Source: Thermoanaerobaculia bacterium (GTDB taxonomy: Bacteria; Acidobacteriota; Thermoanaerobaculia; Multivoradales; Multivoraceae). Taken from it: a stretch of DNA of 64,000 nucleotides. Both the position numbers and the translations under genes were made by a program. The stretch covers positions 1 through 64,000 of the forward strand of contig JAJEHN010000024.1 in the NCBI GenBank assembly GCA_022823665.1. Direction: 5' to 3'. Positions 17,670 through 25,722 of the stretch are shown here, in pieces. Position 1 is the stretch's first letter; every line of letters starts with the position of its first letter. Under the pieces are notes generated by a model, which had not been told where the DNA came from, did no database searches, and saw nothing but the letters and a program-made list of their open reading frames with translations.

Positions 17670-18355
17670 CGAGGCTGATTGAGGGCCAGGAAGTTAAGCG
17701 AGTGCTGATAGTGGACGATCAGCCCGATGCCCGGGGAGCGTACGGGGAGCTGGTGGAGGATCTGGACCTCGTGCCGGTGAAGATCAGCGGTCCCGTTGAT
17801 GAGAACCGGATTCTCGCTCTCGGGACGGAAGCGGACGTCATCCTGTGCGACTACCACCTGAAGCGACAGGATTACGCGGAATCCGACGGTGATGTGCTCC
17901 TCGCGCGTTGTGTGGAGCGGGGAATGGCTGGAGTGTTGTGCACTGGCTACTCGGACTTCGGTTTGTCGATACGGCGCGACTGTCTAAGGTGGATTCCGTC
18001 GCGCGTGCGAAGCCGGGAGGTAGAACCGGAGGCGTTTCTTGACGGGTGGGCGCAGTGCCTGAGGGAGATCAGGGGTTCACTCCACCCTGCTCGTAGGCCG
18101 TGGCGGACACTGGTGCGCGTGGTGGAGACCGATCTCGAGAGGGGCTACGTCTCGGCCGTCGTGCCGGGGTGGAGTGTGAGAGAGCCGGTGAACGTCCAGA
18201 TCGAGGGGATTCCGAGCGAGTTCCAAGGTCGGCTGCTGCCTGATGCGAGGTTCTTCTGTCAGGTGAACATTGGCGCTGAGAGTGAGGATGAGCTCTTTTT
18301 CGACGGTTGGGAGGTTGGCGATGCCGACTTTGCGGAACAAGCTCTGCATAGTTGA
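17666..18355 (+). CDS. Response regulator with an unrecognised C-terminal domain (gene 3)
   Basis: The protein has 229 residues. The receiver domain spans about 10-125, with acidic pair D17-D18, phospho-acceptor D62 in ILCDYHLK and switch threonine T93 in LCTGYS. The usual Lys-Pro at the end of strand 5 is not visible (WIPSRVR instead), so phosphorylation dynamics may be unusual. The last 90 residues are predicted from composition to be beta-rich, and I recognise no DNA-binding helix-turn-helix. It overlaps the kinase gene by 4 nt and the hydrolase gene by 35 nt. A regulator without DNA-binding domain, joined to an enzyme gene, suggests control of the downstream protein rather than of transcription. 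That is an inference. Confidence 0.8.
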   Translation: MTRLIEGQEVKRVLIVDDQPDARGAYGELVEDLDLVPVKISGPVDENRILALGTEADVILCDYHLKRQDYAESDGDVLLARCVERGMAGVLCTGYSDFGLSIRRDCLRWIPSRVRSREVEPEAFLDGWAQCLREIRGSLHPARRPWRTLVRVVETDLERGYVSAVVPGWSVREPVNVQIEGIPSEFQGRLLPDARFFCQVNIGAESEDELFFDGWEVGDADFAEQALHS

Positions 18356-19319
18356 TGTAGGACACGGAAACTGCGCAGTCGTGACCGATCGTAATGGTGA
18401 CGTCGTCGTGATCGATACTGGTCTCCGAAACGGTCTTCTCGAGTTTCTCAGCCGCCACGGCGTCGTTATGATCCGAGCGGTGTATCTGTCCCATGCAGAC
18501 GAAGACCACATCGGAGGCCTGATCAATGTACTGGCTTCTGGCATCGTGAAGATTGGGCGAGTCGTCCTCAATGGCGACGCATCCAAGGACACGAAGGTGT
18601 GGGATGATCTGTTGCTTGCGTTGCGGTGTGCGGAGAGAGACGGTGGCGTTGAGGAGTGGGCCGTGGGCCTGACGAGGGGCAAGCGGGAGGACTTGGCAGA
18701 TGTATCTGTGGCGGTCCTGGGCCCTAGCCAGTATCTGGCAGGGAAGGCTGTGGCTGGTCAAGACAGCAAGGGCCGAACGATTTCTAGCAATGCGATGAGT
18801 GCAGTTGTACGTGTCGACGCGGCCGGGCGGCCAGTGGCAGTGCTTGCGGGAGATATCGATGGCGTCGGGTTGGATGACCTGCTCGCGGATGGTGTTAAGG
18901 AGTGCCTGCGCGCCCCTATTCTGGTGTATCCCCATCATGGTGGACTGCCAGGTACGAGAGAAGTAGGGACCTTTGCGGAGAGGCTCTTGGGGGCTACTTC
19001 GCCGGCGCTTGTAGTTTTCTCGGTGGGGAGGGGACGCAAGGGCTACCCGCGACCCGAGACCGTGCGAGCGTTGCGCGAGCTCCTGCCAGAGGCACGGATC
19101 GTGTGTACTCAACTCTCGCAGGACTGTTCCGGTCGCTTGCCAACCGAGCCGCTTGTGCATTTGAGTCAGGCGTTCGCGCTTGGCAGTGTGGATCGCACCT
19201 GTTGTGGTGGTTCCCTCTTGGTCACACTAGATGGGGGAGGTACAGTGGAACCGGAGGCGGTGTCTCATACCGACTTTATTCGCTCCTTTGTGAGCACGCC
19301 GCTGTGCTTGCGGAGCTGA
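18321..19319 (+). CDS. ComEC-like metallo-beta-lactamase-fold hydrolase (gene 4)
   Basis: The protein has 332 residues. The metal motif HADEDH is at 58-63, then an AGDID acidic site and a PHHGG histidine site, the order found in the ComEC/Rec2 C-terminal hydrolase. The membrane part of ComEC is absent, so it is a free-standing soluble enzyme. ATG 18321 is chosen because it gives the family start (KLCIVDVGHGN) and follows GGGAGG; it overlaps the regulator gene by 35 nt. ComEC relatives act on nucleic acid or phosphoesters, so a nuclease effector is plausible but unproven. It is the last intact gene of the accessory operon. Confidence 0.8.
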   Translation: MPTLRNKLCIVDVGHGNCAVVTDRNGDVVVIDTGLRNGLLEFLSRHGVVMIRAVYLSHADEDHIGGLINVLASGIVKIGRVVLNGDASKDTKVWDDLLLALRCAERDGGVEEWAVGLTRGKREDLADVSVAVLGPSQYLAGKAVAGQDSKGRTISSNAMSAVVRVDAAGRPVAVLAGDIDGVGLDDLLADGVKECLRAPILVYPHHGGLPGTREVGTFAERLLGATSPALVVFSVGRGRKGYPRPETVRALRELLPEARIVCTQLSQDCSGRLPTEPLVHLSQAFALGSVDRTCCGGSLLVTLDGGGTVEPEAVSHTDFIRSFVSTPLCLRS

Positions 19320-19435
19320 TTGTCAAGCAGCGTAGACGAGCGGCGTCCGAGCCCATTCGTGTCTAGGGGCACTGAACGGAGGCGAGACGGGATGAGGTAC
19401 ACGGCAGCCGGCAAGTGACTCCGTGAAGGCATACG

Positions 19436-19864
19436 GTGCTCGAACTGGCGCGGCTGTTCCCCGATGAGAAAGCAGCGCGGAAGTGGTTCGAGGTACTGTT
19501 TCTGGCCGATAGGCGAGGGGTTTCGTCCGCGCTGTGGCACCGACAACAGCCAGGAGCGGAGGCACGCGGAGATGCCGTATCGGTCGAGCTTCTGCCGGCG
19601 CTACTTCTCGGTTCAGGCGTGCCCCTGATGAGGGGTTCGCCGCTTTCCGCTGTTAACCTAGCTGTGGGGCCGAAGGGTCATCGACTTCGCCGGACTGTCA
19701 GCAACGAGCCGGAGTGGATCGTAACCGAGCGGAGGAGGGACCGTCGTCGGTTGAACCGCATCCTGCTGCACGGCGAACCGTCGCCTCACGACCCCAAGAG
19801 GCTTTGGTGCAACGCAGAGAAGCTAGGCAAACTCTGGTCGCGTAGGAGACGGCCCCTGAGCTGA
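19436..19864 (+). pseudogene. Decayed IS1595 (ISXO2-like) family transposase
   Basis: LELARLFPDEKAARKWFE at 19436-19492 matches the N-terminus of IS1595-family transposases. The match continues one base later in another frame (19494-19625): WP-G-, PRCG, H-AEMPYR and RRYFSV, the order of the family zinc ribbon. It then returns to the first frame with LMRGSPLS. At least two frameshifts and several lost cysteines show it is dead. The catalytic DDE domain is not recognisable; the tail to 19864 is open but unassigned. It lies between the accessory operon and hairpin copy B. Confidence 0.65.
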
Positions 19865-19901
19865 TCAGCGGACCTATTCATCGTCGTCGTGTGGCGACGC
19901 G

Positions 19902-20098
19902 GCAACCTCCAGCCTGCCGGGGTCCGGGGAGGGGGTCCCAGGGGGCTGGAGCCAAGCGACTTCCGTAGAGCTTTCCCCTGCCGACGCCCTTCCGGAGCGC
20001 CGGCGACCGAAGCGAGCGCAGGAACCTTCCTCCACAAAGAGAGCGCGAGCGTCCCCTGGGACCCCCTCCCCGGACCCCGGCAGGCGGGTGCGTCCGAC
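19902..20098 (-). repeat. Long hairpin repeat, copy B (reverse orientation)
   Basis: Arms 19912-19944 and 20053-20085 form a perfect 33-bp inverted repeat around a 108-nt loop. Read on the minus strand, the loop begins ACGCTCGCG, contains CGCTCGCTTCGGTCG and ends GTCGCTTGGCTCCAG, like copy A. Outer flanks also match copy A: GTCGG and GCACCCGCCTGC on one side, TGGAGGT on the other. It occupies most of the gap between the accessory island and the convergent EF-G2 gene. No gene is seen in 19865-20159. Confidence 0.85.
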
Positions 20099-20159
20099 AA
20101 ACGCCACCGGCGAGCTTCGCGCGGCGTAGCCGCGCTTCCGGCGCCTCCGGTGCCTCCGG

Positions 20160-22256
20160 CTAGTCCTCTTCTTCCGCCCGCTTCGCTTCCGCGATGATCT
20201 TCTCCTGGATCTGGCGGGGGACTTCTTCGTAGTGGGAGAAGGCCATCGTGAAGCTGGAGCGGCCCTGGGTCATCGAGCGGAGGGCGGGTGCGTAGGTGAG
20301 CATTTCTGCCATGGGGACGGTGGCCTTGACGACCTGGGCGTTGCCCTTGGCTTCCATGCCCTGGGGACGGCCGCGGCGGGAGGAGAGGTCGCTCATGATG
20401 TCGCCCATGAAGTCTTCGGTCGTGTTGATGTCGACCTTCATGACCGGTTCGAGGAGGGTCGGCGCCGCCTTCGCCATCGCGTCCTTGAAGGCGAGCGAGC
20501 CGGCGACCTTGAAGGCCATCTCCGAGGAGTCGACGTCGTGGAACTTGCCGTCCTGGAGGCGGACCCGGAAGTTGCCGACCGGGTAGCCGGCCAGGTAGCC
20601 GCGGCCGGCCGCTTCGAGCAGGCCCTTCTCGACCGCCGGGCGGTAGTTCTGGGGGATGGAGCCGCCGAAGATCTCGTCGACGAACTCGTACTCCTCCGCG
20701 GTGGCGACGGGTTCCATCGTGATCGTGCAGTCCGCGAACTGGCCGCGGCCGCCGCTCTGCTTCTTGTGCCGGCCGTGGCCGACGGCGGTTCTCCTGATCG
20801 TCTCCCGGTAGGGCACCTTCGGCGGGTGCAGGATGACCTCGACCTTCGACCGGCTCTTCAGCTTGGACACCGCGATCTCGACGTGGAGCTGGCCGGCGCC
20901 GGAGAGCAGGAACTCCCCGGTCTGCGGGTCGCGGCCGGCGCGGAGGCTGGGGTCTTCCTCGACCAGGCGGGACACCGCCTCGCCGATCTTCTCCTCGTCG
21001 CCCTTCGTCTTCGGCTCGATCGCGAACGAGATGGCGGCGACCGGGGGCGAGGGGAAGTCGAGCTTGACCGGCCGCTCGCGGCTCGTGATCGAGTCGCCGG
21101 TCGCGCTCGACTTCAGCTTGGCGACGCCGCCGATGTCGCCCTCGACGAGTCGGGGGACGTCCTCGCCGTTCTTGCCCTGCATGTGCATCAGGTGGCCGAC
21201 GCGTTCGGCCTCCTCACGCCCCGCGTTCCAGTAGACCGTGTCGGAGCCCATGTCGCCGGCGGCAACGCGAAGCAGGGAGATGCGGCCGGTGAAGGGGTCG
21301 TTCATCGTCTTGAAGAGGATCGCGCTCACCGGCGCGCCGTCGCCTCGATCCAGCTCCACCGGCTCGCCGCCGAGATCGGCCGCCGGGATCGGCGGCGCGT
21401 CCACCGGCGAGGGCAGGATCCGGACCACCGCGTCGAGCAGGGCGGAGTTGCCGATGCCGTGGCCGCCGGACGACATGGTCACCGGAAACAGGGCACGGGA
21501 CCTGATCGCGGTCTTGAGCCCCTGGATCAACTGCTCCTGGGTCAGGTCGCCGTTCTCGAAGTAGGCCTCCATCAACTCGTCGTCGCTCTCCGCGACCGCT
21601 TCGGTCAGCTTGTTGCGCCAGTCGTCGATCTGGTCCGCGAGGTCCGCCGGCGGTTCGGACGCCTGGCTCCGGCCGGCGCCGTCCCGGTCGTACGTGTAGG
21701 CCTTGCGACTCAGCAGGTCGACGACGCCTGCGAAGTCCCCGCCGGCGCCGATCGGGATCTGGACGGGCAGGACCATGCGGTCGAAGTTCTCCTGGAGTTC
21801 CGCGATGCAGCCGGCGAAGTCGATGTTGTCGCGGTCCATCTTCGTCAGGTGGAACATCACCGGCTGCTCCATCTCGCCGGCGATCTCCCAGGCCTTTTCG
21901 GCCATGACCTGGGTCGGCGAGGCGGCGTTCACGCACAGGAGGGCTGCGTCCGCGGCGCGCATGCCGGAACTGCTCTCGTGGACGAAGATCCCGGAACCGG
22001 GGCAGTCGATCAGATTGACCTTGTAGCGCGCGGCGCCGTCGGACCAGGGCGTGTAGCAAACGGCGAGACCGATCGAGATGCCGCGCCGGACTTCTTCATC
22101 GTCGAAGTCGGTCACCGTGTTCCCGTCTTCCACCCTGTTCTGCCGGTTGAAGACGCCGCCGGTGTAGAGGAGGCCGGCGAGCAGTGTCGTCTTGCCGCTG
22201 TCGTTGTGCCCGACGACGGCGAGGTTGCGTATTTGTTCCGAGTTCTCGAGTTGCAT
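20160..22256 (-). CDS. EF-G2-like translational GTPase
   Basis: This 698-residue protein follows the EF-G domain order, but its GTPase motifs differ from canonical EF-G. G1 is GHNDSGKT (16-23), G3 is DCPGSG (84-89) instead of DTPGH, and G4 is TKMD (138-141) instead of NKMD. These changes match the EF-G2 paralogue type also known in Thermus, whose role is unclear and which does not replace EF-G. Loss of the G3 histidine predicts altered GTP hydrolysis. ATG at 22256 follows GGGAG on the minus strand; an upstream in-frame GTG lacks such support. It stands alone and converges on the accessory island. Confidence 0.88.
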   Translation of the reverse strand: MQLENSEQIRNLAVVGHNDSGKTTLLAGLLYTGGVFNRQNRVEDGNTVTDFDDEEVRRGISIGLAVCYTPWSDGAARYKVNLIDCPGSGIFVHESSSGMRAADAALLCVNAASPTQVMAEKAWEIAGEMEQPVMFHLTKMDRDNIDFAGCIAELQENFDRMVLPVQIPIGAGGDFAGVVDLLSRKAYTYDRDGAGRSQASEPPADLADQIDDWRNKLTEAVAESDDELMEAYFENGDLTQEQLIQGLKTAIRSRALFPVTMSSGGHGIGNSALLDAVVRILPSPVDAPPIPAADLGGEPVELDRGDGAPVSAILFKTMNDPFTGRISLLRVAAGDMGSDTVYWNAGREEAERVGHLMHMQGKNGEDVPRLVEGDIGGVAKLKSSATGDSITSRERPVKLDFPSPPVAAISFAIEPKTKGDEEKIGEAVSRLVEEDPSLRAGRDPQTGEFLLSGAGQLHVEIAVSKLKSRSKVEVILHPPKVPYRETIRRTAVGHGRHKKQSGGRGQFADCTITMEPVATAEEYEFVDEIFGGSIPQNYRPAVEKGLLEAAGRGYLAGYPVGNFRVRLQDGKFHDVDSSEMAFKVAGSLAFKDAMAKAAPTLLEPVMKVDINTTEDFMGDIMSDLSSRRGRPQGMEAKGNAQVVKATVPMAEMLTYAPALRSMTQGRSSFTMAFSHYEEVPRQIQEKIIAEAKRAEEED

Positions 22257-22323
22257 CGACACTCCCGTCACAGGCGTAGAAACAGCCGCAGAAGATACCA
22301 CGCGCGCGGCGTTCTCCCGGCGC

Positions 22324-23709
22324 TCAGGCGGCCGCCTGCACCTCGGTCGTTCCGAGCCCTTCGAGCTGCGGCAGGAGCTCGTCGGCGGGACCTACCGCGG
22401 TGATCGTCAGGCCTTCAGGGGACAGGTGGCGGCGGCAGACCTGAAGGACATCTTCCGCCGAGGTCGCGCGCACCCGTTCGGGCCAGCGGTCGTACTCGTC
22501 GCGGTCGAGGTCGAAGACGGCGAGCGTCTGAAGGCGGGAGGAGAGACCCTGAATCGTCTGCAGCGTGTAGGGGAAGACGCCGACCATGTAGTTCCGGGCG
22601 TCGTCGAGTTCCGCCGCGCCTGGCGGTTCGGCGCAGATCCGCTCCACTTCCTCGACGGTTTTCCGGCAGGCGGCGCCCGCGACTTCGTTGGCCACCGCGG
22701 TCGAGATGACGAAGGGACCGGGGCCGCGACGGAAGTGGAACGCGCTCGAGACGCCGTACGTGTAGCCGTGCTTCTCCCGGAGCGTGAGGTTCAGGCGGCT
22801 CATGAACTTGCCCCCGAGGATGGAGTTCGCCACCTGGAGCCGGACGCGGTCGGGGTGGCGTCGGGGTACGCCGGAATGACCGATCCGCAGTTCGGTCTGC
22901 GCGGCGCCGGGCCGGTCAACGACCACGACCCGGCGCCCCGATGGCGGGGCCGGTTCGGGTTCGAGGCTCTCCGCCGCGGCGTCGAAATGGCGGCCGTGGG
23001 CCAGGAGCCGCGGTTCGACCGTGTCCTCGATCGCCCGGCGCACGCTGCCGGGCCCGAGATCGCCGACCGCGATCAGATGGCATGAGCCCGCCGCGAGGGC
23101 CCGCCCGTGGAACGAGGCGATGTCCTCGCGGGTGATCGCCTCGGTCGTGTTCCGGTCGCCGATCGTCGGGTGGGCGTAGGGCGTGTCGCCGTAGACGGCG
23201 CGGGCGAAGGCGAGCCTGGCCTGCGCGGCGGGATCGCTGCGACGCCGCTCGATCTCGGCGAGGCGCCGCCGCCGCCGGCGCTCGACCTCTTCGCCCAGGA
23301 AGGCCGGTTCCGCGGCGGCTTCGGCGACGAGTTCCAGGCCGGCCGCGACATCCTCGAGGCCGATCGTGGTGCCGATGGCCGCGTTCTCCCAGCCGCAGGA
23401 GGTCGCGATGGTGGTGCCGAGGTCCTCCGCGGCGGCGGCGAACTCGAGCGCGTCCCGGTGCTTCGTCCCGGCGCCGCGAAGCCCCGCCGTGAACGAAGCG
23501 AGGCCGGCGCGGTCGGGAGTGTCGAGTTCGCTGCCGCCGGGCATGAGCAGCACGACGGTGACCAGCCCGCAGCCAGAAACGTCGAGGGTCCACAGGCGGG
23601 CGCCGGATTCGAGCTTCTCGACCTCGAAGTTCGGGAAGGAGCAGCTCCGGCTGGGGCCGGGAACCGGGGGCCGGCCACGGTCGAGCGCGGGTTGTCCGTT
23701 CGCGGTCAC
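22324..23709 (-). CDS. M16 family protein, catalytically inactive partner
   Basis: This 461-residue protein has the M16 two-lobe fold. The second lobe has the conserved NSILGGKFMSRLNLTLREK-type segment and GYTYGV. The HxxEH zinc motif is missing from the first lobe; GLASFTAGL stands where it should be. In known M16B pairs one subunit is active and the other binds substrate, and this would be the non-catalytic one. GTG 23709 overlaps the stop of the upstream active peptidase (GTGA), so the two are made together. No signal peptide is evident at this start. Confidence 0.88.
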   Translation of the reverse strand: MTANGQPALDRGRPPVPGPSRSCSFPNFEVEKLESGARLWTLDVSGCGLVTVVLLMPGGSELDTPDRAGLASFTAGLRGAGTKHRDALEFAAAAEDLGTTIATSCGWENAAIGTTIGLEDVAAGLELVAEAAAEPAFLGEEVERRRRRRLAEIERRRSDPAAQARLAFARAVYGDTPYAHPTIGDRNTTEAITREDIASFHGRALAAGSCHLIAVGDLGPGSVRRAIEDTVEPRLLAHGRHFDAAAESLEPEPAPPSGRRVVVVDRPGAAQTELRIGHSGVPRRHPDRVRLQVANSILGGKFMSRLNLTLREKHGYTYGVSSAFHFRRGPGPFVISTAVANEVAGAACRKTVEEVERICAEPPGAAELDDARNYMVGVFPYTLQTIQGLSSRLQTLAVFDLDRDEYDRWPERVRATSAEDVLQVCRRHLSPEGLTITAVGPADELLPQLEGLGTTEVQAAA

Positions 23710-24998
23710 GCTTCCGGCACCACGATGATCGCGGCGCGGCGTTCGGGACCGAGTGAGCGCCGCGCCAGGTCCCGGACCTGTTCGGCGTCGACTTTGAGCA
23801 GGCGCTCGGGTTCGGTGAAGATCCTGGACGGATCGCCGAAGTAGGTCGAGGCACAGGACAGGCGGTCGGCGGAGAGGGCCAGATCCTGCCTGCTGTCGTG
23901 GTGTGCGAGCAGGAGACTCCGCCGGGCCCGCTCGAGTTCCTCGGCGGTCGGGCCGGCCGAACGGATCGCCTCTACGTGCTCGAGCGTCGCCTGTTCCAGG
24001 GTTTCGGCGTTCGTCAGAGGGTCCGGCTCGCGGTTCTGGCAGGTGGCGACGATGGCGAAGGTCGCGCAGATCTCGGTGGGCAGGATGACCGCCGAGACGG
24101 ACTGCGCGATCTGGCGTTCGTAGACGAGGTCGCGATGGAGCCGGCTCATCCTCCCGGAGGAGAGGATCATCGCCAGCAGCTCGCCGGCGTACCAGTCGTC
24201 GCTTCCGTAGCCGTCGAGGCACCAGGCGGAGTAACAGCGCGGCAGTTCGATCGAGTCTTCCAGGATCTCCCGCGAAGCGCCGTGGGGACCGATCTCGGTC
24301 GCCGGCTCGACGGCGGGCGGCGGTGGCAGGGGCCCGGGCGGTATCTCCCCGAAGTAGCGCCGGACCTGCTCGAGAGCGGCTTCGCAGTCGATGTCGCCGG
24401 CCAGTGTGAGGACCGCGTTGTTCGGCCGGTACCAGGTGCGGAAGAAGTCCTCCACGCTGTCGAGGTTGGCGGCCTCCAGATCGTCCATGTAGCCGATCAC
24501 CGGCCAGGCGTACGGGTGACGGGCGCCGTTCGGACGCCGGTAGAGGAGTTCGCTCAGGCGTTCCCCGGCCAGGCCGTACGGCTGGTTGTTGACCCGCTGC
24601 AGGCGCTCGTTCATGACCACCGACCGCTGATTCTCGAACTTCTCCTCGGTGAGGGCCTCGAGCAGGAAGCCCATGCGGTCGGATTCCAGCCAGAGGCCGA
24701 GCTCCAGGTGGTTCGCGGGCAGGGTCTCGTAGTAGTTCGTGCGGTCGTACCAGGTCGAGCCGTTGGCGACGCCGCCGACCTTCTGGATGTGCTCGAAGTG
24801 GCCGTTCTCCGACACGTTCGCCGATCCCTGGAACAGCATGTGCTCGAACAGGTGCGCCAGGCCGGTACGGCCCGTCTCCTCGTTCTTCGAGCCGACGTGG
24901 TACCAGACGTTCACAGCGGCCAGGGGCAGCCGCGGGTCTTCGTGGAGAACGACCCGCATGCCGTTCGGGAGTTCGTGTTGCTCCAGGTGCTCCGGCAT
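23706..24998 (-). CDS. M16 family zinc peptidase, active subunit
   Basis: This 430-residue metallopeptidase has the inverted zinc motif HLFEH at about residue 49-53, with the third ligand glutamate expected in the downstream NERLQRVNN helix. NGMRVVLHEDPRLP and ARHPYAWPVIG are typical M16B strands. It probably degrades peptides as a heterodimer with the next gene. No clear signal peptide is visible. It is transcribed away from lexA, 93 bp upstream. Confidence 0.9.
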   Translation of the reverse strand: MPEHLEQHELPNGMRVVLHEDPRLPLAAVNVWYHVGSKNEETGRTGLAHLFEHMLFQGSANVSENGHFEHIQKVGGVANGSTWYDRTNYYETLPANHLELGLWLESDRMGFLLEALTEEKFENQRSVVMNERLQRVNNQPYGLAGERLSELLYRRPNGARHPYAWPVIGYMDDLEAANLDSVEDFFRTWYRPNNAVLTLAGDIDCEAALEQVRRYFGEIPPGPLPPPPAVEPATEIGPHGASREILEDSIELPRCYSAWCLDGYGSDDWYAGELLAMILSSGRMSRLHRDLVYERQIAQSVSAVILPTEICATFAIVATCQNREPDPLTNAETLEQATLEHVEAIRSAGPTAEELERARRSLLLAHHDSRQDLALSADRLSCASTYFGDPSRIFTEPERLLKVDAEQVRDLARRSLGPERRAAIIVVPEA

Positions 24999-25054
24999 CG
25001 GCCGCGTAGTGTATGCGGCCGGGCCGGTCGACGGCCGGTGATCGGCGGCGCGGT

Positions 25055-25083
25055 TTGTCTTACGCTGGGTTTGCGTCTAGCAT
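25055..25083 (+). promoter_or_regulatory. Candidate lexA promoter
   Basis: TTGTCT (25055-25060) and TAGCAT (25078-25083) are separated by exactly 17 nt. The -10 box ends 8 nt before the lexA ATG, so the transcript would be nearly leaderless. A LexA operator is likely to overlap this site, but I could not recognise its consensus. Confidence 0.45.
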
Positions 25084-25091
25084 GAGCATCC

Positions 25092-25715
25092 ATGGACGAC
25101 TTTCTGACCGAGCGCCAGAAGCAGGTTCTCGACTTCGTTTGCGAGTTCCACCAGAGGCGGGGCATCGCGCCCACCCACCTGGAGATCCGCCGCCGTTTCG
25201 GTTACCGGTCCTACGGCACCGTCCACAAGCACCTGAAGCTCCTCAGGCAGAAGGGGTATCTGCGCGGCGGCTGGAATCAGAAGCGCGGCCTGGAGCTGAC
25301 GGAGAAGACGCTGCGCGGCCGGCGTCCGGCCGCGAACGCCGTGCCCTTCCACGGCCGGATCGCCGCCGGCAGACCGATCGAGGCGGTGCCGGGCGTCGAC
25401 GACCTGCCGGTTCCCGAACACCTGCTCGAGCACGGCCCGGCCGGACGGCGCTACGTCCTCGAGGTGGAGGGGGACTCGATGATCGACGACGGTATCTGCG
25501 ACGGCGACCTGGTGGTGATCGCCGAGCGGGACCGGGCCCGATCCGGGCAGGTCGTCGTCGCCCTGGTTGACGACGAGGCGACGCTCAAACGCTACTTCCC
25601 CGAAGGCGATTCGATCCGGCTGCAGCCGGCGAACCGGGAGATGGAACCGCTCTACGTCGCCGCGGACCGACTCCGCATCCAGGGGATCGTGGTCGGGCTG
25701 ATGCGCCGTTACTGA
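25092..25715 (+). CDS. lexA: LexA repressor
   Basis: LexA (207 residues) represses the SOS genes and self-cleaves when RecA filaments form. The winged-helix N-domain starts LTERQKQVLDF; the recognition-helix region is FGYRSYGTVHKHLKLL, which differs from E. coli and implies a different operator. The Ala92-Gly93 cleavage bond, Ser129 (GDSM) and Lys166 (TLKRY) of the S24 peptidase are all present. ATG 25092 begins the family N-terminus. It is divergent from the M16 pair. Confidence 0.94.
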   Translation: MDDFLTERQKQVLDFVCEFHQRRGIAPTHLEIRRRFGYRSYGTVHKHLKLLRQKGYLRGGWNQKRGLELTEKTLRGRRPAANAVPFHGRIAAGRPIEAVPGVDDLPVPEHLLEHGPAGRRYVLEVEGDSMIDDGICDGDLVVIAERDRARSGQVVVALVDDEATLKRYFPEGDSIRLQPANREMEPLYVAADRLRIQGIVVGLMRRY

Positions 25716-25722
25716 CCGTCTC

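Noticed and set aside
20232-22403. Open frame of 723 codons antisense to the EF-G2 gene
   Set aside because: Shadow of a well-supported gene with no recognisable domain.
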